Part shown: piece by piece, positions 25,128-36,577 of the stretch
Layout of the letters: each line of letters begins with the position of its first letter
Position numbering within the stretch: the stretch's first letter is position 1
Assembly: GCA_903904755.1 (NCBI GenBank)
Contig: CAIVDV010000013.1
Span: 169,347 to 233,346 of the forward strand
Direction of reading: 5' to 3'
DNA from: an uncultured Acidobacteriaceae bacterium
GTDB lineage: Bacteria > Acidobacteriota > Terriglobia > Terriglobales > Acidobacteriaceae
Length of the DNA: 64,000 bases
Program-made: the position numbers and the translations under genes
The notes under the pieces: model-generated
Databases searched by the model: none
Told to the model about the DNA's origin: nothing
Seen by the model: the letters and a program-made list of their open reading frames with translations, nothing else

Positions 25128-26222
25128 ATGTCCCATGTATCCGTAAAAACCGTTTTAGCTGGTGCTATGGCCGCCGTGCTGGCCCTCTGTGCCCCCCTCG
25201 CCCTGAACGCTCAGGCCGACAAGGCCCACGCCCTGCTCGACAAGGTCAAGGCCGTCAACGGCCTCACTGGCGCAGACGCATGGCACATCAAGGCCAACTA
25301 CACCCTCTACGACCCCGCCAAGGGAATCGTCACCTCCCAGGGAACCCTCGAAGAGTGGTCCACCGGCCCCTGGAACTACCACCGCATCTATACCGAAAAG
25401 AAGATCTCCGCCGAAGAGTGGAGCGCCGGACACGGCAAGATGTTCAAGTCCAAGGAGCCCAAGCTCGACCTCCTCTCCCTCGACAAGAACGTCGCCCAGC
25501 CCCTCACCAACCCCCTCGCCCTCGCCGCCAACTTCAAGCCCGGCGTAGATCTCCAGGGCGTTGCCGGCAACTTCAACGGCGAAGTCCTCAACTGCCTCAG
25601 CGCCGCTGACCCCGCCGCAGCAGCCAAGGGACTCAACCCCGACCTCCTCTTCGAGCGCTATTGCTTCGACGTCAAGGACTCCACCCTCCGCTACACCACC
25701 ACCAGCACCACCATGACCAGCTTCTCTGAGTTCAAGCCCCTCGGCACCCACCAGGTCGCAACCAAGGTCGAGGTCAAGCCCTACAACAAGCTCGGCGCCC
25801 AGCTTGAAATCACCCTCCTCGAGCCCCTCCCGGCCGGCAGCGATGCTCTTGTCGCCCCCGCAGCCAAGGGCACGGCTCCCATGGCCTGGCCCCACCAGCC
25901 AGGCGACGACCCGCTTGTCCCCGTCAAAATAACCGCCTGCGACTACTCCATGGCAGCCCGCGATGCCCACGAACTCGGTGCCGTCATGATTCCCGTCGTC
26001 ATCCAGAAGAACGGCAGCGTCAAGAGCAACGGCATGCCCATGGGCCCGTGGCATCTTTCTTCGGCAGCCAGCGACTGCATCGGAAGCTGGAAGTTCCAGC
26101 CCTTCCTTCTCGACGGCCAGCCCACTGACACCTCCGACATCCTCATCTACACCTTCGACATGAAGCCCTTTGACGGCAAAATCGGCATCGCATCCCAAAC
26201 CCCTGCCCCGCCCGCCAAATAA
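25128..26222 (+). CDS. secreted protein with TonB-C-like terminal region
   Basis: A 364-residue exported protein with signal peptide (VLAGAMAAVLALCAPLALNAQA). The N-terminal part (LLDKVKAVNGLTGADAWHIKANYTLYDP ... GTLEEWSTGPWNYHRIYTEK) resembles an outer-membrane lipoprotein-carrier-type beta sheet. The C-terminal part (VMIPVVIQKNGSVKSNGMPMGPWHLSSAASDCIGSWKFQPFLLDGQPT) resembles the TonB C-terminal fold used in many acidobacterial proteins. I know no function. It follows the TonB-like gene by 90 bases. AAGGAG ten bases upstream supports the start. Confidence 0.65.
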   Translation: MSHVSVKTVLAGAMAAVLALCAPLALNAQADKAHALLDKVKAVNGLTGADAWHIKANYTLYDPAKGIVTSQGTLEEWSTGPWNYHRIYTEKKISAEEWSAGHGKMFKSKEPKLDLLSLDKNVAQPLTNPLALAANFKPGVDLQGVAGNFNGEVLNCLSAADPAAAAKGLNPDLLFERYCFDVKDSTLRYTTTSTTMTSFSEFKPLGTHQVATKVEVKPYNKLGAQLEITLLEPLPAGSDALVAPAAKGTAPMAWPHQPGDDPLVPVKITACDYSMAARDAHELGAVMIPVVIQKNGSVKSNGMPMGPWHLSSAASDCIGSWKFQPFLLDGQPTDTSDILIYTFDMKPFDGKIGIASQTPAPPAK

Positions 26223-26247
26223 GCTTCCATCACTCCAACTCTCCACC

Positions 26248-26276
26248 GGCCCCACGGGAATCCCTCCCCTGGGGCC
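26248..26276 (+). terminator. intrinsic terminator
   Basis: GGCCCCA pairs with TGGGGCC over a 15-base loop and is followed by TTTTCCTT. Confidence 0.7.
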
Positions 26277-26331
26277 TTTTCCTTGCCCGCCGGTCCCTCA
26301 GCTCCCCCTCAAAAAAATCCGCACTTCCCGC

Positions 26332-26362
26332 TTGACCCTTACGTTACGTCATGCCCCACACT
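26332..26362 (+). promoter_or_regulatory. MerR-type promoter-operator
   Basis: TTGACC and CACACT are separated by 19 bases, the lengthened spacing typical of MerR-controlled promoters. The spacer carries the dyad ACGT-T-ACGT. It lies about 25 bases upstream of the regulator's start codon, so it is probably self-controlled. Confidence 0.55.
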
Positions 26363-26386
26363 TCCTTTAGTCAAGGAAATCCACCC

Positions 26387-27151
26387 ATGCTCCGTATCCA
26401 GCAATTCGCAAAACTCGCCAACGTCACCGTGCGAACCCTGCACCACTACGACCGCCTCGGCCTCTTCCCCGCCCAGCACCGCTCCCCCAGCGGCTACCGC
26501 CTCTACCGCCTCGAAGACCTCGCCCAACTCGAGCGCATCCTCGTCCTCCGCTACCTCGGCATTCCCCTCAAAGAAATCGCCGCCCTCCTCACCCACCCCT
26601 CCAGCGCGCACCAACCTTCCCTCGCCGAAACCCTCGACCGCCAAACCACAGTCCTCCAGGAGCGCCGCAACGGCATCAACCGCGTCCTCACCGCCATCGC
26701 AAACGCCCGGCAACACCTCAACCAGCAACACCAACCGGACTGGGAACTCTATCAATCCATCCTCAAGGAGATTAACATGCAGGAAAATCAGGACTGGACC
26801 GCCAAGTACTACTCCCCCGAAGCCAAAGAGGCCATCGAACAGCACCAGCAGCAATGGTCGCCCGACATGCAGGCCAGGGTCACCGCCGACTGGCAGCAGA
26901 TCTACGCCGACGTCCAAAGCGCCCTCGATCGCGGCGTTGAGCCCACTAGCCCCGAAGGTCAGGCACTCGCAGACCGCTGGATGGCCCTCGTCGGCGGCTT
27001 TACCCGCGGCAACCCCCAGGTTCTCGATGGCCTCAACAAACTCTACGCCGACCGTGCCAACTGGCCAGCCGACAAAGTCAAACCGGAAATCCAGCAGAAC
27101 ATGCCCAAACCCGAGTACATGGCCTTCGTCCGCGCCGCCCGGCAAAAGTAG
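26387..27151 (+). CDS. MerR-family regulator with TipAS-type ligand domain
   Basis: A 254-residue regulator. Residues 1-70 are the MerR winged helix (RIQQFAKLANVTVRTLHHYDRLGLFPAQHRSPSGYRLYRLEDLAQLERI), then a coiled dimerisation helix. The C-terminal half is a TipAS-like domain (YYSPEAKEAIEQHQQQWSPDMQARVTADW ... ALADRWMALVGGFTRGNPQVLDGLNKLY), which binds thiopeptide-like or other ligands in characterised cases. ATG 26387 with AAGGA upstream is preferred to the longer ORF. Its own promoter has MerR-type spacing. Confidence 0.88.
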   Translation: MLRIQQFAKLANVTVRTLHHYDRLGLFPAQHRSPSGYRLYRLEDLAQLERILVLRYLGIPLKEIAALLTHPSSAHQPSLAETLDRQTTVLQERRNGINRVLTAIANARQHLNQQHQPDWELYQSILKEINMQENQDWTAKYYSPEAKEAIEQHQQQWSPDMQARVTADWQQIYADVQSALDRGVEPTSPEGQALADRWMALVGGFTRGNPQVLDGLNKLYADRANWPADKVKPEIQQNMPKPEYMAFVRAARQK

Positions 27152-27433
27152 CCGAACTCCCCCCCGTGGGCTTTCCTCCCCTGCCGCGCGTTCCCGCATC
27201 CCCCGCTGGAACTCGCGGCTCCCCTCCCCTCCCCCGCCTCCATTCTTTCTGCATCACTCCCAGCCGAATGTCTTAAAATGAGTCCGTTGGGACGAATTTG
27301 CCGTCCGCAGTTTCCGCAGAACCAGCGCGCCTCCCAAGCTGCCTCCGCTGAACCTCGCCCATGCGCAACTTCCATCCTTGGCTCTCCGTGGTTTACCGTT
27401 GAACAGCATTTTCTGCCCAGAAAGGCACCCGCG

Positions 27434-30205
<2,772 letters not shown>

Positions 30206-30249
30206 CCCCCAGCACACCCACAAAGAAGCGGGGCGCAACCAGCGCCCCC

Positions 30250-30400
30250 AGGCTGCTGAAAAACTCCAATAAGGGGATGTTTTGTGAAGGGGCACGACTT
30301 CAGTCGTGCCGATAAGTCCAGTTAAATCAACGGGGCTTTAGCCCCTGAGGGATGTCTTTTCCCCTCGATTCCGCCAAAAGACTGCCTTTTTCAGCAGCCT
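30250..30400. repeat. 151-bp MITE-like element with perfect 14-bp terminal inverted repeats
   Basis: The element starts AGGCTGCTGAAAAA and ends with the exact reverse complement TTTTTCAGCAGCCT. It contains the hairpin GGCACGACTTCAGTCGTGCC, then a shared AATCAACGGGGCTTTAGCCCC stretch. Compared with 65..202 and 44566..44699 the ends and the CTTTAGCCC module are kept while the first hairpin differs. No ORF inside is credible. The rest of the gap 30206-30466 has nothing else. Confidence 0.8.
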
Positions 30401-30466
30401 GGCCCCGTTCCTTTTTCCCCGGCATTCGAAATCGCATCAAACCCCACGCGGGCGTAAACTTCGCCC

Positions 30467-30922
30467 ATGCGCCCCCTCGCCGCCATCCTGTTTCTTGCTG
30501 CGGCACTCGCTCTGCCCGCACAACCCCGCCACCACCCAGTCGTCTTCGAGGCAACAGTCACCCGCATCGACACCTGGGGCCCCATCAAAATCTCCTGCGG
30601 CATCGCCATCGTCTACCGCCTCGCCGAATACTCCGTCACCCATTCGATCAAAGGTCGGCTCCATCCCGGCGACCCAATCACCGTGGAACACCTCGCCTGC
30701 AACGGCGACGAACTCGACCACCTGAAACCCGGAGACCACGTCCTCATCAACGCCCAGCGGCTCAACCACCCGGACCTGCGGAACTGGAACTCCGATTCGC
30801 GCTGGCGACAGGTACAACCGCCCCCCACCTCAAACGGCACAATCGCAATTCCGGAAAGCAACACCGTTCCCGTCAACTACTTCTCCGACAAGCCTCCTCA
30901 AATACTCCCCGCCAGCCACTGA
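30467..30922 (+). CDS. small secreted protein, function unknown
   Basis: A 151-residue exported protein with a signal peptide (RPLAAILFLAAALALPAQP). The mature part (VVFEATVTRIDTWGPIKISCGIAIVYRLAEYSVTHSIKGRLHPGDPITVEHLACNGDELDHLKPGDHVLIN) looks like an OB-like or small beta barrel and has two cysteines. I do not recognise the family. It ends just before the operator of the vapBC pair. Confidence 0.6.
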   Translation: MRPLAAILFLAAALALPAQPRHHPVVFEATVTRIDTWGPIKISCGIAIVYRLAEYSVTHSIKGRLHPGDPITVEHLACNGDELDHLKPGDHVLINAQRLNHPDLRNWNSDSRWRQVQPPPTSNGTIAIPESNTVPVNYFSDKPPQILPASH

Positions 30923-30930
30923 ACCGAAAA

Positions 30931-30960
30931 CGGTATTACAATAAAAAATGAGTAATACCG
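30931..30960. promoter_or_regulatory. inverted-repeat operator upstream of the vapB-like gene
   Basis: CGGTATTAC at 30931..30939 and its exact inverse GTAATACCG at 30952..30960 flank an A+T-rich dozen bases. The spacing and position, 13 bases before the antitoxin start, suit autorepression by the AbrB-like antitoxin. Confidence 0.65.
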
Positions 30961-30972
30961 GAGGGCATTGCA

Positions 30973-31239
30973 ATGGAAACGACACTCACCAGCAAGGGCC
31001 AGGCCACCATCCCAAAGCACATTCGCGACTCTTTCGGCCTCAAACCCGGCTCCCGACTCAGATTCGATCTCAATGCCGCCGGGGAACTTGTCATGATTCC
31101 AGCCGACCCGGAATCTCAAAGAGCGGTCCTCAACCGAGCCAAAAACTTCGAAATCGCACTTCAGGCTCTGCGCGACCGATTCGAACCACTCGCGGGGACA
31201 ACGGATGAGGTGATGGAAATCCTCCGCGGCGAAGGCTGA
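30973..31239 (+). CDS. AbrB/VapB-type antitoxin
   Basis: An 88-residue antitoxin with a SpoVT/AbrB fold at the N-terminus (TLTSKGQATIPKHIRDSFGLKPGSRLRFDLNAAGELVMIPA) and a charged, helical tail (LNRAKNFEIALQALRDRFEPLAG) for toxin binding. An inverted repeat upstream is its probable binding site. Its stop overlaps the ATG of the PIN toxin by one base (TGATG). Confidence 0.88.
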   Translation: METTLTSKGQATIPKHIRDSFGLKPGSRLRFDLNAAGELVMIPADPESQRAVLNRAKNFEIALQALRDRFEPLAGTTDEVMEILRGEG

Positions 31240-31637
31240 TGATATTCGTTGATTCCAATATTCTGCTCGACATATGGGCACCAGATCCGGTCTGGGCACC
31301 GTGGTCGCAAACTATGCTTCGCCGAATGGCAGTCCAGGATCAGTTGGTCATCAATCCCATCATTTATGCCGAAATCTCGATTCAATACTCCGTACAGTTC
31401 GTAGTGGACACATTGCTTAAGGAAATGGGAATTTTGGTACTCGACCTGCCAAACGATGCCTCCTTCATGGCAGGCAAGGCATTTCGCCAATACCGCAAAC
31501 AGGGCGGACCCCGCACAAACGTCCTCCCCGACTTCTTCATCGGTGCCCACGCAGCAGTCCTCGGCGCCACTCTGCTCACCCGCGACACCCGCCGCTACAG
31601 CACCTACTTCCCAAGCATCCCCCTGATCACGCCCTGA
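31239..31637 (+). CDS. VapC-type PIN-domain RNase toxin
   Basis: A 132-residue PIN-domain nuclease, probably cutting tRNA or rRNA as VapC toxins do. Metal-binding acids are seen in MIFVDSNILLDIW (Asp), NPIIYAEISIQY (Glu), LPDFFIGAHAAVLGATLLTRDTRRY (the last two Asp positions). It starts one base inside the stop codon of its antitoxin. Sequence differs strongly from the PIN toxin at 12.2 kb, so these are independent acquisitions. Confidence 0.88.
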   Translation: MIFVDSNILLDIWAPDPVWAPWSQTMLRRMAVQDQLVINPIIYAEISIQYSVQFVVDTLLKEMGILVLDLPNDASFMAGKAFRQYRKQGGPRTNVLPDFFIGAHAAVLGATLLTRDTRRYSTYFPSIPLITP

Positions 31638-31745
31638 AAAAACGCTCCGGCACGAAGTTCGAACCACCCAGCAACCACCGGCCTCCCGGCTCCGGTCCTC
31701 CCGATTCCCTCCCCCCAACACCACCAATCGCGGTATAAAGAAGAC

Positions 31746-32033
31746 ATGACAGTCGAAGAGGTCAAACAGCGGACAACCCCCGTCTTCCAGGAGTTTGGCG
31801 TGCTCCACGCGGCCATCTTCGGCAGCGTCGCGCGAGGAGAAGACCATCCCGGCAGTGATGTGGACCTGCTCGTTCGCCTCGGCCGTCCCACAGGCATGGT
31901 CGCCTATATGCGCCTGGTGGAACGCCTCGAGCACTCCCTCGGACGCAAAGTCGACCTCGTCACCGAGCAAAGCCTCAATCCCCGCATCAAGCCGTTCGTC
32001 CTCAAGGACCTTGAAGATATCTATGAAGGATGA
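31746..32033 (+). CDS. mntA: MntA-type minimal nucleotidyltransferase antitoxin
   Basis: A 95-residue minimal nucleotidyltransferase. The GSx10DxD motif is intact in FGSVARGEDHPGSDVDLLVRLG. Characterised relatives polyadenylylate (AMPylate) the partner HEPN toxin to switch it off. It lies 108 bases after vapC and is followed, overlapping, by a HEPN gene, which fits the MntA-HepT arrangement. The overlap (11 bases) suggests coupled translation. Confidence 0.85.
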   Translation: MTVEEVKQRTTPVFQEFGVLHAAIFGSVARGEDHPGSDVDLLVRLGRPTGMVAYMRLVERLEHSLGRKVDLVTEQSLNPRIKPFVLKDLEDIYEG

Positions 32034-32361
32034 CGGCGTTTATCTCGAACAAATCCTGGATTGCATCGGGAAAATCCGCGAATTCACCGCAGGAATGGAC
32101 CTCGCGGCCTTCTTGCTGGACCGCAAGACCCAAAGTGCCGTTATTCTGCAACTGGCGCTGATAGGTGAGCTTGCCAAGCGTGTTTCGCCGGCTGCAAAAA
32201 CATCCATCGATGTTCCGTGGAAGGAAATCGCAGGGTTCCGCGACCGTGCAATCCACGACTACTTCCAGATTGACTTGCGCATTGCCTGGGACACCATCGC
32301 CCTTGACCTGCCAGAGTTGGACAGTGCACTCCGCACCTATCTCAACTCACGGAAGCAGTAA
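32023..32361 (+). CDS. hepT: HepT-type HEPN RNase toxin
   Basis: A 112-residue HEPN (DUF86-like) protein. The catalytic RX4H motif with the adjacent tyrosine is present in GFRDRAIHDYFQIDL, the tyrosine being the residue modified by MntA in studied systems. Helices match the family (YLEQILDCIGKIREFTAGMDLAAFLLDRKTQSAVILQLALIGELAKRVS). The ORF track lists only a longer version running through mntA in another frame; ATG 32023 is the true start by its position and domain. Together with mntA it is a complete toxin-antitoxin pair. Confidence 0.85.
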   Translation: MKDDGVYLEQILDCIGKIREFTAGMDLAAFLLDRKTQSAVILQLALIGELAKRVSPAAKTSIDVPWKEIAGFRDRAIHDYFQIDLRIAWDTIALDLPELDSALRTYLNSRKQ

Positions 32362-32378
32362 GGCAAATCTCCCCCCCA

Positions 32379-33563
32379 TCACACCCTCAAAAACACCTTC
32401 CTCCGGTACATCCAGTACAGCACCCCCCACTCCACCCCCAGCGTCAGCGCTCCAATCGTGAACGGCTCCACCGCCGTCCCCAGCCCATTCAGCACACCCA
32501 TCCACAAATGAATCCGCAGGCTCGACTGGATAAAGTCGATCGTCAGGTGCGCCATCAGGTACGCCGCAATCGAGTTCATCCCCACCACCATCAGCGGAAA
32601 CACCAGCCGTGCCCGCAACGGACTCCGCATCCACCAGTTAAACCCCGCCAGAAACAGGAAGCACACACCGCCTGAGAACAGCGTCCAGCTCGGCGTCCAT
32701 ATGCGCTTCACAATCGGGCAAACCCCCGTCACATGCAGCAGGCCGCCCACCGCAATCAGCACCACCGCAGCCGCCACGTAGCGGCGTATCGGCCGCTCGT
32801 CGGAATCCCGTGACCACTGCCCCGCCACCAGCCCCAGCAGCATCGTCCCCAGCGTCGGAATGAAGCTCAGCGTCAGGTACCCGCCCCCGTTGTACAGGAA
32901 CCGCGAAGGCCGCGGCAGCAAATTCAAAAACCACACATCAAACGCCTGCCCCAGGTTCGCATTCTTGTTCCAGTGCGCCGCAAACCCCGTAAACAGATGC
33001 CCCTTCCAATCCTCCGGAACCCCCACCGCAGCCCAGTCAAACCCCGGTCCTGCGGCCGGATACAGAGCCCACGCCAGCCAGTACGCAAACAGAATCCCGC
33101 CCAGCGCCACATACTGCCAGCGCGGCCGTGCAAACGCCAGCAGAAACGCAAACGTATACCCCAGCCCAATCTGCGTCAGCGTATCCTCAAACGTGAAATT
33201 TGTCATCGGCGAGTACAGCGACCGCAAAAAGAACCCCAGCCCAATCAGCACCAGCGACCGCCACATCGTATGCAGCAGCATATGCCGGAAGCTCTCATGC
33301 TTCCGCTTCCGCGCCGCAATCGAGTACGGCAGCGCCACCCCGGCCAGGAACGTGAACCCCGGCTGTATCGTGTCGTGCAGGTGCATCCCCGTCCACTCCA
33401 CGTGGCTCTGCTGCGTCGCCAGAAAGCTCCACACCCCGCTCCCCGGCAGCGCTCGGGAAACCTCCCCAAAACTCAGCACCTCGCCCATCATCAGCAACAT
33501 CACCAGCCCGCGATACGCATCCACAGCACTGTTGCGGATGGGCAAAGTAACAGAATCAGACAT
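32379..33563 (-). CDS. membrane acyltransferase (DUF5009 / heparan-alpha-glucosaminide N-acetyltransferase-like)
   Basis: A 394-residue protein with about ten membrane segments. Features of the DUF5009/HGSNAT-like acyltransferase group are visible: SAVDAYRGLVMLLMMGEVL, HDTIQPGFTFLAGVALPYSIAARKRK, RSLVLIGLGFFLRSLYSP and GYLTLSFIPTLGTMLLGLVAGQW. It probably transfers an acyl group from acetyl-CoA to a surface sugar or small molecule. AAGGAG seven bases upstream fixes the start at 33563; the track version adds about 100 unsupported residues. It is divergent from valS. Confidence 0.82.
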   Translation of the reverse strand: MSDSVTLPIRNSAVDAYRGLVMLLMMGEVLSFGEVSRALPGSGVWSFLATQQSHVEWTGMHLHDTIQPGFTFLAGVALPYSIAARKRKHESFRHMLLHTMWRSLVLIGLGFFLRSLYSPMTNFTFEDTLTQIGLGYTFAFLLAFARPRWQYVALGGILFAYWLAWALYPAAGPGFDWAAVGVPEDWKGHLFTGFAAHWNKNANLGQAFDVWFLNLLPRPSRFLYNGGGYLTLSFIPTLGTMLLGLVAGQWSRDSDERPIRRYVAAAVVLIAVGGLLHVTGVCPIVKRIWTPSWTLFSGGVCFLFLAGFNWWMRSPLRARLVFPLMVVGMNSIAAYLMAHLTIDFIQSSLRIHLWMGVLNGLGTAVEPFTIGALTLGVEWGVLYWMYRRKVFLRV

Positions 33564-33766
33564 TCGAAACTCCTTTGAGTTGGCTCCGTGGGGGAACCAG
33601 AGGATTGTGCCAGTCCCGCCCGTACCGCCGTCAAGCTGAAAACGTTGCACAATGCGGGGATGCCCTCGCCGACCTCGCCCCGTGCTATCGTAAGGGGTTG
33701 GCCCTCGATGCAAATGGCCCCTGTTTCCGGCCTTTCTGCATACAAATCCCGGCCAGAACTGACCCC

Positions 33767-36565
33767 ATGCCGCACGAACTTCCCAAAACCTACGATCCCA
33801 CCGCCATTGAAGACCACTGGGCCGAATACTGGGTCCGCGAGCAGCTCTTTCACCAGCCATCCGCCCAATCCACGGATCCAGGCTCGGAGCCTGCCGAAGG
33901 CGATTCCCTGGCCGGGCAGGCCTTCACCATCCTGCTGCCCCCGCCCAACGTCACCGGCCGCCTCCACATGGGACACATGCTCAACCAGACTGAGATGGAC
34001 ATCCTCTCCCGGTGGCACCGCATGTCTGGCCAGCCCACCCTCTGGCTCCCCGGCACCGACCACGCCGGCATCGCCACCCAGATGATGGTCGAGCGCCAAC
34101 TCGCCGCTGAAGGCACCACCCGCCAGCAGCTCGGCCGCGACGCCTTCCTCTCCCGTGTCTGGGACTGGAAAAAACTCTACGGCGGCGCAATCCTCGACCA
34201 GATGAAGCGCCTCGGCGCCTCCGTCGACTGGGGCCGCGAATACTTCACCATGGACGAAAACCTCTCCGTTGCCGTCCGCGAAGCCTTCGTCCGCCTCTAT
34301 CACCAGGGACTCATCTACCGCGGCGCATACATCGTCAACTGGTGCCCCCGCTGCCAAACCGCCATCAGCGACCTCGAAGTCGTCCACGAAGAGCAGAACG
34401 GCAAGCTCTGGGAAATCCGCTACCCCGTCACCGGCTCGCCCACCGAATCGCTCACAATCGCCACCACCCGACCCGAAACCATGCTCGGCGACGTCGCCGT
34501 GGCCATCCACCCCGAAGACGAGCGTTACCTCCACCTCCACGGCAAAAAGCTCCAGTTGCCCCTCGTCGGCCGCGAAATCCCCATCATCCTCGACGAGTGG
34601 GTCAGCCGCGACTTCGGCACCGGCGCCGTCAAGGTCACCCCTGCCCACGACCCCAACGACTTCGCCCTCGGCCAGCGCCACAACCTCCCCTCCATCAACA
34701 TCATGGACGACGAGGGCAAAATCAACGCCGCCGGCGGCAAGTACCAGGGCCAGGACCGCTACGTCGCCCGCAAGCGCATCCTTGAGGACCTCGAAGCCCT
34801 CGAACTCCTCGGCACCATCCGCGACCACAAAAACGCCGTCGGCCAGTGCGACCGCTGCAAAACCGTCGTCGAGCCGCGCCTCTCCACCCAGTGGTTCCTC
34901 AAAATTCAGCCCCTCGCCGACAGGGCCATCGCCGCCGTCGAGGAAGGACACATCCGCTTCACCCCCGACCAGTACAAAAAGACCTACCTCAACTGGATGA
35001 CCAACATCCACGACTGGTGCCTCTCCCGTCAGCTCTGGTGGGGCCATCGCATCCCCGCCTGGTTCTGTGCCGACTGCCTCAAAATCACCGTCCCCAAGCC
35101 CGGCTCATCATCTACCCCAGTCTCTGACCCCGCCGCCTGCTCCCACTGCGGCTCCGCCCAGCTCACCCAGGAAACCGACGTCCTCGATACCTGGTTCTCC
35201 TCCGGCCTGCTGCCCGTCTCCGTCTTCGGCTGGCCCAACCCCACCGCCGACTTCCACACCTTCTACCCCACCAGCCTCCTCGTCACCGGCTTTGACATCC
35301 TCTTCTTCTGGGTCGCCCGCATGATCATGCTGGGCTGCTGGTTCTCGAAAGACGTTCCCCTTCCCGACGGCTCCGCCCGTCCACTCGCAGAGACCGTCCC
35401 ATTCCGCGAGGTCTACATCCACGCCCTCGTCCGCGACGCCAACCGCGAAAAAATGTCCAAAACCAAGGGCAACGTCATCGACCCCATCGAGATTGTCAAG
35501 CAGTACGGCACCGACGCCGTACGCTTCACCCTCGCCTCCATGGCATCGCCGGGCACCGACATCGCCTTCAACGTCGCCCGCACCGAAGGCTACCGTGCCT
35601 TCGCCAACAAAATCTGGAACGCCGCGCGCCTCGTCTTCATGAACATCGACCGCGCCGCCGAATCCGGCATTGCCATTGACACCGCCGCCCTCGGCGCCAT
35701 GCCAACCGCCCCCGCCGACGCCCCCATCGAAGCCCGCTGGATTGTCGCCGAACTCCACAAAACCGCCGCCCTCGTCAACGAAGCCCTCACCAACTACCGC
35801 TTCGATGAGGCCGCCAGCTTCATCTACCAGTTCGTCTGGGGTGGCTTCTGCGACTGGTACCTTGAGTCCGTCAAGCTCCGCCTCGACTTCAGCGAAGCCG
35901 CCGACAAGGCCGCCACCACCGCCGCCCTCAACACCCTGGTTCAGGTCTTTGAGGCCCAGCTTCGCCTCCTCTCCCCGTTCATGCCCTTCCTCACCGAGGA
36001 AATCTGGCACGCCATCTACGACGGCAACCCGCCGGCCAAATCCATCGCCCTCACCGCCTACCCCGCCGCCGGCCAACCCAACGCCACCGCCCTTGCCGAG
36101 ATGGAAGCCCTCCAGGGCCTCATCAGCGGCCTCCGCGCCCAGCGCAAAGAGCGCGGCGTCCCCGAAAAGGAAGCCGTCCCCGCGCAATTCGCCGGCTCCT
36201 CGGACCTCGCAGCCCTCTTCGCCGCCAATCTCGACCTCATCCGCTCCCTCGCCAGGGTTACCACGCTGGAACACCTTCCAGCCTCAGCCTTTGACGGCCG
36301 CGCCGGAGCGCGTAATGATGCTGCCTGGACCCTCGACGTCACCTACGAAAAGCAGATCGACGTCCCCGCCGAGCGCGACCGCCTCACCAAGGAAATCGCC
36401 CGGCTCGAAAAGGGCCTCGCCTCCGCCGACCGCCAGTTGGGCAACGATGCCTTCCTGGCCAAGGCCCCGTCCAACGTTGTAGAAGGGCTCAAGAAACAGC
36501 AGGCTGAAACCCGCCAGCTTCTCGACAAGGCTCAGGCCGCGCTGGCGGCACTCCCCCAGGAATAG
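33767..36565 (+). CDS. valS: valyl-tRNA synthetase
   Basis: A 932-residue class I aminoacyl-tRNA synthetase. The nucleotide-binding signatures are HMGHMLNQTEMDILSRWHRM (HIGH type) and EKMSKTKGNVIDP (KMSKS type). The editing domain (RPETMLGDVAVAIHPEDERY) and the C-terminal coiled coil (RDRLTKEIARLEKGLASADRQLGN) are in place. ATG 33767 gives MPHELPKTYDPTAIEDHWAEYW, the usual beginning of the family. It heads a row of same-strand genes with nadC, birA, coaX and an rRNA methyltransferase. Confidence 0.96.
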   Translation: MPHELPKTYDPTAIEDHWAEYWVREQLFHQPSAQSTDPGSEPAEGDSLAGQAFTILLPPPNVTGRLHMGHMLNQTEMDILSRWHRMSGQPTLWLPGTDHAGIATQMMVERQLAAEGTTRQQLGRDAFLSRVWDWKKLYGGAILDQMKRLGASVDWGREYFTMDENLSVAVREAFVRLYHQGLIYRGAYIVNWCPRCQTAISDLEVVHEEQNGKLWEIRYPVTGSPTESLTIATTRPETMLGDVAVAIHPEDERYLHLHGKKLQLPLVGREIPIILDEWVSRDFGTGAVKVTPAHDPNDFALGQRHNLPSINIMDDEGKINAAGGKYQGQDRYVARKRILEDLEALELLGTIRDHKNAVGQCDRCKTVVEPRLSTQWFLKIQPLADRAIAAVEEGHIRFTPDQYKKTYLNWMTNIHDWCLSRQLWWGHRIPAWFCADCLKITVPKPGSSSTPVSDPAACSHCGSAQLTQETDVLDTWFSSGLLPVSVFGWPNPTADFHTFYPTSLLVTGFDILFFWVARMIMLGCWFSKDVPLPDGSARPLAETVPFREVYIHALVRDANREKMSKTKGNVIDPIEIVKQYGTDAVRFTLASMASPGTDIAFNVARTEGYRAFANKIWNAARLVFMNIDRAAESGIAIDTAALGAMPTAPADAPIEARWIVAELHKTAALVNEALTNYRFDEAASFIYQFVWGGFCDWYLESVKLRLDFSEAADKAATTAALNTLVQVFEAQLRLLSPFMPFLTEEIWHAIYDGNPPAKSIALTAYPAAGQPNATALAEMEALQGLISGLRAQRKERGVPEKEAVPAQFAGSSDLAALFAANLDLIRSLARVTTLEHLPASAFDGRAGARNDAAWTLDVTYEKQIDVPAERDRLTKEIARLEKGLASADRQLGNDAFLAKAPSNVVEGLKKQQAETRQLLDKAQAALAALPQE

Positions 36566-36577
36566 GACGCAAGCACC

